In this document: in pieces, positions 17,600 to 60,550 of the stretch
How the letters are laid out: each line of letters begins with the position of its first letter
Numbering within the stretch: the first letter of the stretch is position 1
Source: Liolophura sinensis
Taxonomy: Eukaryota; Mollusca; Polyplacophora; Chitonida; Chitonidae
Assembly (NCBI RefSeq): GCF_032854445.1
Contig: NC_088295.1
Span: 64,501-128,500 of the forward strand
Direction of reading: 5' to 3'
Length of the DNA stretch: 64,000 nt
Made by a program: the position numbers and the translations under genes
The notes under the pieces: model-generated
Database searches by the model: none
Told to the model about the DNA's origin: nothing
The model's input: the letters and a program-made list of their open reading frames with translations, nothing else

Positions 17600-19750
17600 T
17601 ACAATGTTTTTTTAATGAAAAAGATTTCTTAATTTAAACATTCGTGTATCACAAGACTTTGGCAGAGAAAGGAATCTTTCTTTGTATAATTTAACACACT
17701 CTTCAACATGGATGGTATCCATCCCCAATGTCTAAATTACATAATTTACTTTGTTTGATTTCTTTGTGACCTAGGAGTTTTGGACCAGAGACCAGTTTCA
17801 ACTAGTAGGTAGTGTTTAGACGTCCGAAATTTTAATGAATATTTGTCTTAAGTAAATGGTAAAATAACTAATTGTTTGCAAGGCCGAAGTTACTTTTAAT
17901 CCATGTAAAAATATTTCTTTGCTAGACGCTTGAACTTTACCAATCCAGTTTTGCTGAAACTGTTCTCTGATACAACGAGACACAATATTCACAGAACCAC
18001 CGGTTGTCGAAAGATTCAAACATGATGTTACTCTAACCGGTTTCACTCAATATTCGTTCATTTGCATAAGACCTCAAACAGATATGTTCCTGTGGCAACT
18101 CCTGAGTCATCACTAATGCGAAAATAATTCTCAAGGTCTTTTGTGTACAGGGAAAAGAGTAGTCATGATAAATTTTCTCCGTGGTGTACGCTAATATTTC
18201 AAACAAACTGATCTGAGAAAGAATTATGACTGCTACACATGATTTGGTATGTTTGTACATATTCTTTATGACATGTGGAAAAAGGGGCCTCCGTGGCTCA
18301 GTCGGTTAGCGTGCTGGCGCAGCGTAGTGACCCAGAAGCCTCTAATTAATCCGGTCGCTACGTGAGAAGGTCTGTCAGCAACCTACGGATGGTCGTGGGT
18401 GTCCCCCGGGCTCTGCCCGGTTTCCACCCACCATAATGCTGGCCGCCGTCGTATAAGTGAAATATCCTTGAGTACGGCATAAAACACCAATGAAAAAAAA
18501 ATATTACATCTGGAAGTCTATCAGATACACTTGATTCCAAAAGCACACCGTGCCGAACACCCACCACAGATTAATAAATGCACAATATATTTTTTTCTGT
18601 TTTTTGTTCAAAGATATCTATCAATCAGTTTCAACTAAATATATGGTCCATTACGGAGTAAACATTTTGGAATTCTGTCTGTGACTGTGTTAAAATATCA
18701 TTATTAACTAGAGATTCATTCATTCTGTTATTTAATATTCCAGCAAAGATTTTACCAACACAGCTTAACAATTATGGCTGGGTAACTTTCAGGGTTCTGT
18801 ACATAATTATAGTGCTTATAAATGGGCTTAATAATGCCAGTTGTCCAATTGCCTGAGATTAAATCAGCATATGTTTGTAAATGGATTTAATTAGGCAGTT
18901 GTCCAATTCCCCAATTATTGACATTAAATCAGAATCCAATGTTAGATTAAACCATTTCAGACGCAGAGGCATAAATGTACCGACGGTATTTTGATGTATT
19001 CATTAAGACCTAAATCGATTCAAAACAACTTATCATTTTTTTAATGTTTAGTTATATATCTTCTTTCCTCTGCTCTTATTTTCTAAATGGTCGTTTGTTT
19101 CACTAGGTGCAATTCACGTTTAGAGTAGTTCATGAGGAGCGAAATTTATATCTTTGCAGTAGCTGTACATATTTTGCAATGATAGGTGTTCTGTGTTTTT
19201 TGTTTTCCATTTCGGTTTTAAATATATATTTCCAAAAATCTTTTGGTTTACTCTTTCTAAAAATGCCAAAGTTATTGTGAATTTGTAGGCAATACTCTAT
19301 ATATTTCTTGTTAAATTCTTTGTATAATCATTACTGGTCTGCATTAGTCGTTTTTAATTAGGTTACGTTATACGCTTATTATAAAGTTTTTTAACCGAGT
19401 GATAATACTTTCGCTTTTCAACGCAGGTACGCTCACCAACGCTTGTTATCCTTATTTTGTAGAGATACTAATATCGTAGTGTGTGAAGTTTTAGCTAAAA
19501 AAGTCTTACAGGCTGCCGTAACAAGAACTTCCGAAAATCCGTTTGACACACAAATAATACTCACTTGTATGAAATAGTTCAAACTGTAAAGTTCATTGAA
19601 AAGCACATATATTTTGTCGATATCTATATTTTTATTGTATGAATCTGGATGCGCTGCATTCCATCTCTTATGTTACTTCTGATGACTTACAGTTTCACGT
19701 CTATATGTTACGTCATTTAGTTCAGTTAGTTTGTCTTCAAAAGATAAATT
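17600..19750 (-). pseudogene. Second decayed LINE reverse transcriptase, minus strand
   Basis: Read from right to left: the linker gives FRKSKPKDFWKYIFKTEMEN at about 19260-19195, preceded by KKYIEYCLQIHNNFG. The fingers then give GIIKPIYKHYNYVQNPESYP at about 18845-18785. A frameshift leads into ILNNRMNESLVNNDIL and VMDHIF, and the palm gives LYTKDLENYF at about 18150. Many stops and frameshifts are present. The pattern fits an L2/CR1-type LINE. A SINE lies inside it at 18287-18512. The 3' limit near 17600 is a guess. Confidence 0.72.
18287..18512 (+). mobile_element. SINE family A, near full length, inserted in the LINE
   Basis: Starts GGCCTCCGTGGCTCAGTCGG, a tRNA box A (TGGCTCAGTCGG), and runs through TGACCCAGAAGCCTC. 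Box B has been lost between GGTCGCT and ACGTGAG. It continues through CCCGGTTTCCACCCACCATA, the GCCGTCGTATAAGTGAAATA core and an A-rich tail. The head supports a tRNA-derived, polymerase III-type element. Confidence 0.92.
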
Positions 19751-21781
19751 AAAATGAAAAGATACAGGGCAGTGCGCATAAGAGTACAGATTATAAAAAA
19801 AACTTTTAAATGACTGATAAATTTTATCTCATCCCTATCAGCGATAAGATAGCCAATAACACTAACATTTTGACAGGCTATCTTTCGGATATACCTGTCC
19901 CAGCTAAGACTTGTTTTCCTATGTTGGAAAACAGGGTGAACATCTGTACCTTAGGGATATTTAACGCTACCTCACAAAATCTGCCTTGCACAATAATCGG
20001 ATGGGAAGTAGTAACTCCAATACGATACATTTATAGTAAACGACAAAGACTATGCACCACTCCACCTGAGAATGTATGTAGTTTACCGGTTTGACTGTCC
20101 TGGTTGCAGCTCTTACGTTGTTATAACTGATCGTTGTCTCTAACGCGCCTCCAAGAACACACAGACGGAAATAGTGAAATTCATTCTCACTTGTACTCGT
20201 GTGAATCATTCCAAGAATATAAATATCTTTCCCTCAAAGCCTGAAAAATAATTTATTTATTTATTTGATTGGTTTTTTACACCGTGCTCATGAATATTTC
20301 ACTTGAACGACGGCGTATAAAGAACTGCAGTTATTTAGATAACATTACTGCTATTTATGTTCGACTGCAATATTTTCTTTTCTGCCTTAATAATTAAGAC
20401 CGTAACTGAAATATATTGTAGTTTATTTTTATTCCCTTTTTGTATATTTTCACCTGTCATTGTTTATTTGCTGACACTAGGCTTTTATACTTTTATATCT
20501 TTTTCTGCTTCTTGGATATATCTTCAGCCCCTTTTGAAATGTGTATTACCGTTTGTCATTAAGTGTCATTAAACTGTTTTAAAGTAATTTACTTTTATCT
20601 TTAATCCTCAAATCCTCTAATATCATTAGTATATAATGCTGCCAGCTTCATTATAAAAGCTATTTATAGCAACATCCGTAGATTAACAAATGTCTATAGA
20701 TTAACTGCTACTGTCAGTCACTCTCCAACTTTGCAAATTTCCATACGTATTGATCTTTTCTTTGGCTACATCCACTATGTCAAAGGAGACTTTATTTCCA
20801 TATTAAATGTTCCCTGGATTCAATATTTATGCTATGTTAATCTGTAAAATGCATTAAAAAACATGTGTTAACTAATCTATTAAAAATCCATTAAAGTTGG
20901 ACCCTATAGTCACCTTGTTGACCGTGGACCCCTGGTGGGGACGTCACGCCAGTAAGACCTGTCGGTATTACGTATTGAAAAACCCTACTAAGCATTGCCT
21001 AGTCCATGCATTAGGCCTACCATACACACTGTGTGCTTTTCCGGAAGTCATCGTATGATATAATCTATAATTACCCATACGTGTACCTCTCTTAATTAGC
21101 TCCCTGAACACCTTGTAATAAAACAGTTTACAACAAATATTTCGAAAGATACGGAGATTGTATGCTGGAAAGACGTGTACAGCATAGGTGGCAGAAATGT
21201 CCCAACGCTAGTTATACCTAGTATATATATAACGATGTACATACCTTCACTGCCCGAGACAGAAGACCCAACTTTACATAACTGGACATAAAATACGGAA
21301 AAATACTACTACTCATAAATATAATCTCAGCCAAATGACATTCATTCGAAAGCTGATGCATTAACCTTTTCATTGGTGTAAGAATCGACAAACAAACACG
21401 CTTTCACATGGTTCCTCGAAGTTGGAAGCCCGTAAACTTGTAGTTTTTTTGTTTAATCGCGTAAATCCGGTAAAAGGAAAAAAACCGTCACGCGACAGTT
21501 CTAGCTTGATTTCTCAGCGATGAAAGCCGCGAGAACATCATATTTCTACCATCGACCAAGTAGAATGTTCTTTTAATAAAACGCTTGGAAATACCTTGAC
21601 TGGTTAGAGTCTACGGAAGTCATGCGGCTTTCTCTGTTTTGACTCCATAAAAGCACAGCCGTCAATTCAACCGGCAGGGTGATAAAATCTTCGTTCCCAT
21701 TCATCGCAAGCAAACCAGTGACCAATCATAGCGCAGCTTTTATCACCCTGACGTATTACAATGATGGCGGAAAACTGACCT
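19751..21781. other. AT-rich intergenic stretch
   Basis: Apart from the SINE tail at 20247-20318 I see no gene, array or RNA. The open frames here have no coding look. The left few hundred bases may hold the upstream part of the decayed LINE. Confidence 0.5.
20247..20318 (-). mobile_element. SINE family A tail fragment, minus strand
   Basis: TTTATTTATTTGATTGG, then ACACCGTGCTCATGAATATT and TCACTTGAACGACGGCGTAT match the reverse complement of the SINE A 3' end. The rest is missing. Confidence 0.8.
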
Positions 21782-22170
21782 CAGACCCCAGTAATTTTTC
21801 CATAAGCGACAATATTAATGTTTAATGTTGTAGCTCAATCCCAAACATTCCGTGGCCTGTAAGCTTTGGCGTATACCTGGCCCAGCCTGTGAGAAAGGAG
21901 CCATAAAAATCTTGACACAGGTGGATTGTCAAAATCTGGATCTTTCGTTGCCGGCAGCCGCGAGGGGTCCCTGGCAACGCCGAGGAGAGGTCACTCACAG
22001 CTTCATTACCACTTGTTTCCTTGTGTCCTCTCGCCCAGAACTTAAAACCTTCAACATTAAAACTCATGCCGGCACAAAGCTTAGACAATTGCCATCATTT
22101 TGATACCAAACATGCACGTGTACACCAAAACCGGCAGGCTGGCAGCAAAAAAAAAACAAAAGACTTTGAA
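21782..22170 (+). repeat. Left arm of the foldback element
   Basis: Contains CCATAAGCGACAAT, CCCAAACATTCCGTGGCC, GCCCAGCCTGTGAGAAAGGA and CCATCATTTTGATACCAA, each found reversed in the right arm. It ends in a poly-A run at about 22146. Confidence 0.85.
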
Positions 22171-22339
22171 ATTCTAGGCGAGAGGGCACAAAGAGACAGG
22201 TTGAGAGAGAGGCTGCGAGTGACGTTCCCTTGGCGTTACCAGGCACCCCTCCCAGCTGCCGGCATGCAAAGATCCAGATTTTGACGGTCAACCTATGGCC
22301 TTGCATCACATATAAGGGCCCAGCCTCACACATGTGGAT

Positions 22340-24394
22340 AAAAACACATCAGCAGATTAATTTACTTGGCTAGAGTAGTAAAGAGGGCCAGTGTGCATTT
22401 AATTTACAAACCAAGTCAGGTTCCTCCCATGTGTGCCACCACATACTAGGTAAATGTGCATCAAATCATCCTGCAGTCACAAAACATTAAAAACAGGCAT
22501 CTCTGCTGCAACACTGTCTGCTGTTTTGGGCATAGACTTGAAGTGGACAAGGTAAATTTTCCTCTTTAAACTTCAAAATAAATCACTGTAGGCATGTAGT
22601 TTTCATTGCATGTGTGTATTCATTCTTCTGACAAGTTACATGTGCACTCACACATTATGTGTGGCGATGGAACAAAAATGATCAATTTCAAGTATCTAGC
22701 ATACATGTAAGTGTGATCTGTTGGAATATTGCCCTTGTGAAAATGAGTCTCTGCTCCACCAGGTGTCTGTTTCTCCACCAGAACACAGTACGCTGTTCCT
22801 GCGACATCTCAAGGAGTTTTTGTTGTAGTATTTGGCCCAGTGTGGCATCCACCTCAGTAGGCAACTGGGATTTTTTTTTATGTTTCCAATGTCATCACAC
22901 ACAAGTTGAGAAAATAGACAGCTACATATGGCTTTCACATCCTAGTTTAATACCTATTGAGCTTTCTTCTTGGTTCCCCTCTTTCGAACTTGTCTCCCAA
23001 ACATGGCGTCAGTGAACTTTGCCTGGTTTATGCATATATTGAACTGGGATCTACCTAGGTGAGTGGGGTCTGCTAGCCGTTCAGCTTCCTCAAAGGCCTA
23101 ACCAATCGGATGCAGTCTTCCACTCCCTTGGCCGACCTAGAATCCCCGTCATTGGTCCGGTACTACACCATGACACATACCCCTCCAGCCCCCCCCCCCC
23201 CACAAAACCGGGGAAACGTCACAGGTTTCTCATATATGTACGGACAGTTTGAATGACCATTCCTCATGCCCACCCAGGAACACCCAGTGTGGAACCTGAT
23301 TACGGATGTAATTTCTCACTGATTATTTGAGGATTTCTGTGTTGTTACAGGTTAAAAAGTATAGCTTTTCCCCTCTTCGTGGGTCCCTTCAACATGTCTT
23401 GGGAGGGTTGCCATGCTGACTGTCTGAATGACCAATGTGCATGTACTGTGTGGCTTTATTTTTGTAAGTGGCAAATTCATATTTCTCCCCTCTATTTATC
23501 TCTTGTAGATGCCAGTATCACACTTTGGTGTTTGTTATGTGGAAAGTACTAATTTAGTCTGAGGCAACAACACAGGTGGTGGGATTCTTTTGCACTGTGA
23601 GTTGAGGTAAGCCAACCAACCAATGGCAGCCATGGGGGAGGCGGGGGAGGGGGGCTAGTGGGTGTTCTTTTAAAGGGTTTTATCATGTGAATCACTATGG
23701 AAAAGGGATACTAGTCTTTTCTTTAGCCCTATCCATGGAAACTGTGCCTATGAACATTTCTATATCAATTTTCATGCATATGTTTACTTTGATGGTGATC
23801 AAAATGTACTTTTCTGGAATTTTGAAAATCCGCTTTGCTACCCACCTGTATCACTTTTTACTGTATCAAATTTTGCACAAAGTTGCTAAAAGGCAGGTCC
23901 TATATTTTGTAAGTGAATTGTCAGATAAATTACCTATCTTTTGATATATATTTTGACACTTTTGGCTTTTAAGTATTTTCTTAACACTGCTGTAAACAAG
24001 AAAATCTACTTGAAAACCCATAATTTTCTAAATGTTTGTCATTGGAAAATGTAAAATACTTTGTCATAGGAATTTTTTCATTTTTCTTGCAAATATACAT
24101 GCCAGCTTTCCAAAACATTTGACCTGGTTGAGATATTTTGAACAGCATGTGCACTACAGAGCTTTGAACTTCGTGCTTGAGGACAAGCCCCAAGTTAGAT
24201 TCCTCCTACTCAAAAGTTTTTGCATGTATCAAGCCCTAACTTTATGTGTGAGGTTTAGAGGTGGTAAGAATTATGTGGTGCAAAAATTATTGATTTTGAA
24301 AAAAGTTGGCTGGTGTGATAGGACACAGACCCCCATTACAACTTCCGTTTTTCAGTAGGGACGATTGTAGTTCTGTGTATTTTAGAGTGTAAAG
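22340..24394. other. Interior of the foldback element
   Basis: About 2 kb with no recognisable transposase or other gene. There is a run of C at about 23189 and a G-rich stretch at 23635-23660. The longest open frames (22659-23015 and 24032-24358, plus strand) match nothing I know and look non-coding. Confidence 0.5.
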
Positions 24395-24769
24395 TCTTTT
24401 TTTTGCTGTCAGCCTGCCGTTTTTGGTGCACAGGTGCATGATTGGTATCAAAATGATGGAAATTGTCTAAGCTTTGGGCAGGTATGAGTTTTAATGATGA
24501 AAGTTTGAAATTCTGGGCGAGAGGACACAAGGAGACAGGTGGTGGTGAGGCTGCGAGTGACGTCCCCTTGGCATTGCCAGGCACCTCTCCCAGCTGCCGG
24601 CATGCAAAGGTCCAGATTTTGACGGTCAACCTATGTCAAGGTTTTTATGGCTCCTTTCTCACAGGCTGGGCCAGGTATGCACCAAAGCTTATTGGCCACG
24701 GAATGTTTGGGACTGAGCTACAGCGCTAAACGTTAACATTGTCGCTTATGGAAAACTAATAGGGGTCTG
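24395..24769 (-). repeat. Right arm of the foldback element
   Basis: Reverse copy of 21782-22170. It ends GTCGCTTATGGAAAACTAAT then GGGGTCTG at 24762-24769, the reverse complement of the left terminus. Confidence 0.85.
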
Positions 24770-26163
24770 TGGCCAAATAACATTCCACGTTAATGGCGCC
24801 GCGACAATGATCGCGATCTCTTTTCAGTATACTACAATTACCTCCCTTAGACTATTTCAGTGTCTCTTTGTAGATGACAAGGCGGATATGGTTTACTCAG
24901 CTGGCGATATACAAGGTCAACGAGTTAAAGAACTACCAGCGTGTAAAACCCAGGCTTTTTTCAGTATATTTTAGGGGGGGTTAACGAAAGGAAGTGTATG
25001 CTTTGAAACTGAACATAACAGGCACGTGGTGAGATTGGACATAACATTCATGCCGTGAGATTGGACATCACAGACATGCATTGAGATTGGACACAACAGG
25101 CATTTCGTGAGGCTGGACATCACAGGCATGCCGTGAGACTGGACATCACAGGCATGCCATCAGATTGGAGTATTTTGATATATCGACAAGTGACATGCAG
25201 TGGCTAAAAAAAATCTTTGGCGACGGACTACAAATTTGCATTGATGAAGATAGATGTGTCTCAGAAATACCTCAAATAAGTCGAAGATAGTTACAGGAAA
25301 GCTGGGTTACACAACTCAGGCAATGGCTAAAATACGGTGTCACAGCACTTATACAACAATATACGGTGTCACAGCACGGTGTCACAGTACTTATACAACA
25401 ACAATAATGTACTGCAGCCGAGAACTAAACGATTGTTGTGGATTACTTCAGTTCGCCCGGATTGTGTCAGTTAGCTATCTGAGTCACGATGTCAGGATGT
25501 GCAGGTTTTTCAGCTTTCAGGCAATAACGGGAGCGGCTAAAACGATGTTGCGAGTGCAATTATCAGTGTTTGGCATAGCTCAACAAAACACCAATTTCAT
25601 CGCAGAAAATCGCAGAAAACATTGCTCAAGTATACAAATATAATTTTTATTTTTAATTCTCTCGTTATTTAAACATGATATATTGCCATCATGGGAACCG
25701 TATTTATTACTTCGACGTTTCAAGATTTTAACCTGCCTGAGTTTCACGCCATAAGTAAGAAAAGCTGTGCTATTTTAGGTTTCTTAACGTTCCACAACAT
25801 ACGCTGTCAACATGTCCGCAGGAACATGTCAGCGGAATTTTGGAAACTGAAACACCGAATAGTGAAAATAATGGGTTTTAATATAAACAAATCTGCCTCG
25901 TGGATTTCTGATTGACCCTTTGGTAAACTTATCTTACTTTATAAGCCAGTGTTAAATACAGCATAGCGGCTTATAATGAAGACACACCAAAAGCACCGGA
26001 CTCGTCCCTGCATTCAGCGGAAATATTGACACATGTATACCAGGTTAAGGGTAAGTAGGACCGTGACAGAACACGTGAACATCGTCAAGCTGGTGTGCAC
26101 CTGACTGTACCAACAGCAACATTCACTTCAGAATTATCACATTTGGTTCTTATACCTTATACG
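24770..26163. other. Intergenic stretch between the foldback element and the TA tract
   Basis: Holds the 26-bp tandem repeat at 25008-25168 and a short direct repeat of TACGGTGTCACAGCAC at about 25333-25390. No gene is recognised; the frames at 25254-25643 and 25691-25915 have no family resemblance. Confidence 0.5.
25008..25168. repeat. 26-bp tandem repeat
   Basis: About six copies of GAGATTGGACATCACAGGCA followed by TGCCGT, with scattered changes. Confidence 0.88.
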
Positions 26164-26269
<106 letters not shown>

Positions 26270-26734
26270 ACATTCACACACATTATAATATCTTTCATAT
26301 TAACGCTATAGGTAAATATGTTTAAAATGTGCTTACAGTTTACGGATTTCAGGTACTAGCTTAACTCGTCTATGTAAATGTCTATATTTGGCATCTTCAG
26401 CAAGATACCACACAAACCGTCTGTTAAACAGTCAGGTCTGTGACGCTCTCCAACGCCCTGAGAAGTCAAAAATGCTGCAATATTTAACAAAGGCTTTCTG
26501 AGCCAGATGAAAAGTCTGCAAGTGTTTGTCTATATCACTCATAACGATCCAATCCAAACAGCATTTTAAACTCGTGGTCTCAATGAGACGATCTTTTGTA
26601 AAACGGAACAATGCCCTTGCTCAAGGTTACAATGCCCCGTTCAGTGGCGATACTCATGGCCTAGGTTACACTGTCTCTTTCAATGGTGATTCGATCATTG
26701 CCGGCTGGTACACAATATTTTTTCCTGTGTAGTA

Positions 26735-27285
26735 ATACGCACAATATGTCGTGACACGCACAATGTGTCGTAACACGCACAATGTGTACTATCACGCACA
26801 GTATGTCGTAATACGCACAATGTGTCGTGTGTCGTAATACGCACAATGTGTCGTAACACGCACAATGTGTCGTGACACGCACAATGTGTCGTATCACGCT
26901 CAATGTGTCGTAACACGCACAATGTGTCGTAACACGCACAATGGGTAGTATCACGCACAATGTGTCGTAACACGCACAATGTGTCGTAACACGCACAATG
27001 TGAAGTATCACGCACAATGGGTAGTATCACGCACAATATATCGTAACACGCACACTGTATAGTATCACGTACAATGTGTAGTATCACGCACAATGTGGTA
27101 TCATACACAATGTGTATTATCACACACAATGTGTCGTATCACGCACAATATATCGTAACACGCACAATGTGTAGTATCACGAACGATGTGTAGTATCACG
27201 CACAATATATCGTAACACACACAATGTGTCGTCGCAACACGCACAATGTGTCGCCGCAACACGCACAATGTGTCGACGTGATGTA
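26735..27285. repeat. 19-bp minisatellite
   Basis: Close to 29 copies of CGTAACACGCACAATGTGT with variants (CGTATCACG, TAGTATCACG). It ends about 250 bases past the gene 2 stop codon. Open frames through it on the minus strand encode only the repeat. Confidence 0.95.
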
Positions 27286-27534
27286 TCACAAGAATAAACA
27301 TCCCCCAGCACCTTTCAAATTCTCTGGGCGATAAACGTTGTTAATTTGATATAATCCTGTCCACCAGTTTTTCTCATTACATAACACAAGTAGCAGTCAA
27401 CAACTGATTTTTGGTCTGAGGTGAATTTGGTCAGATTAATTGTCTGATCTAATGACCATGATAAGATACTAATCTAGCAAATATACTGACTAAACTTATG
27501 CGTCCGTGACATCTATGCAAAGTCCTGTCACCTA

Positions 27535-57928
<30,394 letters not shown>

Positions 57929-58704
57929 CTGCGAACAGAACACATAATTTTACATGGAAATGATCAACTCGTTACGAGAGAAAACAGTGGTTATTTTTGC
58001 ATTATCGATGCAATAGTTCCGGGTTTGATTGTAAATGTGAACGTAATGATTCAATAAAATGGAAAATCTAGTTTCTTTTTGTTTATTTATTAATTTATCT
58101 ATTTATTTGTTTGTATGTTTTTTTATATTTGAAGGTCAACAGGTAAAAACCAGTAAGAGACCCAACAGGTGTTATATGCAAATGATGACGCATAACTGAA
58201 ATAAGAATAAAAAAGATAAGATCACTAAAGTCTAAAAAAAATTACTAACAAATATAATTCAAGCACAGCTTAATGCTGGTCTCAGAAAGTTAGTCTAGAG
58301 GTAAACATGCCTCTGCCAGAACATCTTAAAAATTGATCCCATCAGGCTAAATCCATATAAAAAATGAGTATTTACAAATACCAAGACGCTATTGAAATGG
58401 TGAAAAATGTTGTTGATGGAGGCTTCTCGTGGGGGCATAAAAATTAATTCAGGACAAAAGATTAGCAATATTAAAACGATTATTTAGAATAGCTTGTATA
58501 AATGACACATCGCCTTTTTCAAATGTTTGTAAAGAAAGTGTTATAGGCACCGTCATATTTTAGCATAGCGTAATTAACATTAGATTTGAATGTACAATAC
58601 TCTTTTGAACACGTTTACACTTGGACATCTGGACTTTTGTGTAATGGGATATATTCAAGTCTCGACCGAACCAAAGTTACATACGTTAAATTGCATTAAA
58701 AGAT
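57929..58704. other. Upstream side of the first gene 2 exon in view
   Basis: No further ectodomain exon or promoter was found. A T-rich TTTATTTATT stretch at about 58081-58112 may be a SINE tail remnant. Confidence 0.45.
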
Positions 58705-58952
58705 TTTTTTTTGATTGATGTTTTACGCCGTACTCAAGAATATTTCACTTATACGACGGCGCCCAGAATTATGGTGGGTGGAAACCGGGCAGAGCCTGGG
58801 GGAAACCCACGACCATCCGCAGGTTTCTAGCAGACCTTCTCACGTACGGCCGCCAGCATGAGCTGGACTTGAACTCATAGCGACCGCATTGGTGAGAGAC
58901 TCCTGGGTCATTACGCTGCGCTAGAGCTTTAACCGACTGAGCCACGGAGACC
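58705..58952 (-). mobile_element. SINE family A, full length, minus strand
   Basis: The best copy in the window. On the minus strand it starts GGGTCTCCGTGGCTCAGTCGG (box A), has GAGTTCAAGTCCA (box B), then the conserved CTGCGGATGGTCGTGGGTTT, CCACCCACCATAATTCTGGG and GTCGTATAAGTGAAATATTC parts. It ends GTAAAACATCAATC without an AAAT tail. Head, spacing and boxes support a tRNA-derived SINE. Confidence 0.93.
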
Positions 58953-59344
58953 CGTGCATTAAAAGATTAAAATCACTACAATATCATTTTAATCAACCCA
59001 AACATTCAAAAAGGTTCCATTTATTCCATTTGGTTTGACAGTCGTCGAAAACTATTTTTAAGCATCCATAACACAGATGTAAAGCTTCCATTTTAATCAA
59101 CTCAACGTTTCACAATACCAATAAGCGATATCAGTGCATACCTGCTTATTGAATTGATGATATATGCATAGCTCTACCGATGCGTCGGGAATTGCTGCAT
59201 GTAGAGGAACAATCATGCTGTAGCAATGGCTGCATGAATGGCTATACCCATTAATTATAAAAATATTCCCTAAATGACTGAATGAAGATCTATACCTATG
59301 CCGACGGAAGTGCTGCAAGGAGAGCTGTGACTATCATCCAGTAA
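58953..59344. other. Short stretch before the 41-bp array
   Basis: About 390 bases, no gene seen; its right part carries decayed GCTGCATG/ACTATGC units of the following array. Confidence 0.45.
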
Positions 59345-60135
59345 GTGTTATATGAGGAGCTACAACTATACCCCAGTGTCCGGCATCTAGAACTATCAGT
59401 GAGTGTGCTGCACGTCCTAGCTATAACTATGCTCCAGTAAGAGCTTAACATACAGCTATAACTATGCGCCAATTAGTCTTGCATTTAGAGCTATAACTGT
59501 GCTCCAGCCGGCAAGTGCTGCATCAAGAGCTATAACTATGTTCCAGTTAGTGCCACACGTATATAGCTATAACTGTGATCCGGTCAGTACCTGTTGCATT
59601 TATAGCTTTAAATACGCTCCAGCCATCAAGTGGTGTACGTGTTGTTCTATGCTCCAGTAAGTGCTGCAAGTACAACTATAGCTATGCTCTAGTACGTTCT
59701 GCACGTATAGCTACAACTGTAACTATGCTCTAGTACGTTCTGCACGTATAGCCACAACTATAGCTATACTCTAGTACATTCTGCACGTATATCTACAAAT
59801 ATAACTATGCTCTAGTACGTTCTGCACGTATATCTACAAATATAACTATGCTCTAGTACGTTCTGCACGTATATCTACAAATATAACTATGCTCTAGTAT
59901 GTTCTGCACGTCTAGCTACAACTGTAACTATGCTCTAGTACGTTCTGCACGTATAGCTACAACTATAGCTATGGCTCTAGTACGTTCTGCACGTATAGCT
60001 ACAACTATAGCTATGCTCTAGTACGTTCTGCACGTATAGCTACAACTATAACAATGCTCTAGTACATTCTCCACGAATAGCTACAACTATGCTCCACTAA
60101 GTGCTGCATGTACTAAGTGCTGGAACTAATTTTAT
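59345..60135. repeat. 41-bp minisatellite
   Basis: About 19 units. The regular part (59690-60070) repeats CTCTAGTACGTTCTGCACGT followed by ATAGCTACAACTATAACTATG. The left part is degenerate. Confidence 0.93.
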
Positions 60136-60139
60136 ACTG

Positions 60140-60550
60140 AGGTAATTCTTGCATGTACAGCTGTATCAACACTGTGGAAATTGCTGCGTGTAGAGTTACA
60201 GTCCGATGCTGCGGTAATTCTTGCATGTACACCTGTATCGACACTGTGGAAATTGCTGCGTGTAGAGCTACAGTCCGATGCTGCGGTAATTCTTGCATGT
60301 AGGCCTACAGCTGCATCGATACTGTGGGAATTGCTGCGTGTAGACCTACAGTTTGATGCTGCGGTAATTCTTGCATGTACAGCTGCATCGATACTGTGGG
60401 AATTGCTGCGTGTAGAGCTACAGTCCGATGCTGCGGTAATTCTTGCATGTACACCTGTATCGACACTGTGGAAATTGCTGCGTGTAGAGCTACAGTCCGA
60501 TGCTGCGGTAATTCTTGTATGTACAGCTGTATCGACACTGTGGAAATTGT
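60140..60550. repeat. 72-bp minisatellite
   Basis: Five and a half units of GCTGCGGTAATTCTTGCATG, TACACCTGTATCGACACTGT, GGAAATTGCTGCGTGTAGAG and CTACAGTCCGAT. Two units carry a 6-base insertion. The multiple-of-three length keeps frames open on both strands; not a gene. Confidence 0.95.

Larger units (their letters stand above)
21782..24769. mobile_element. Foldback element, about 3 kb, long inverted arms
   Basis: The left arm (21782 to about 22170) and right arm (about 24395 to 24769) are inverted copies of one sequence at roughly 85-90 percent identity by eye. Both ends finish CAGACCCC. A third partial copy at about 22168-22300 is inverted relative to the left arm, so the left side alone can fold. 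The centre (22340-24395) has no recognised gene. Non-autonomous foldback or long-TIR transposon is the best reading. No clear target duplication was found. Confidence 0.8.

Noticed and set aside
18287-18365. A tRNA gene
   Set aside because: Box A is good but box B is deleted and the SINE A body follows. It is a SINE head.
23189-23210. Poly-C and nearby G-rich tract as a regulatory element
   Set aside because: Lies inside the foldback element with no supporting motif.
26735-27285. Possible CRISPR array from short regular repeats
   Set aside because: Units are contiguous with no unique spacers, and the DNA is eukaryotic.
26661-27301. Overlapping minus-strand open frames with HIVRVTTHCACYDTLC-type repeats
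   Set aside because: They are translations of the 19-bp array in several frames. No start context or non-repeat sequence.
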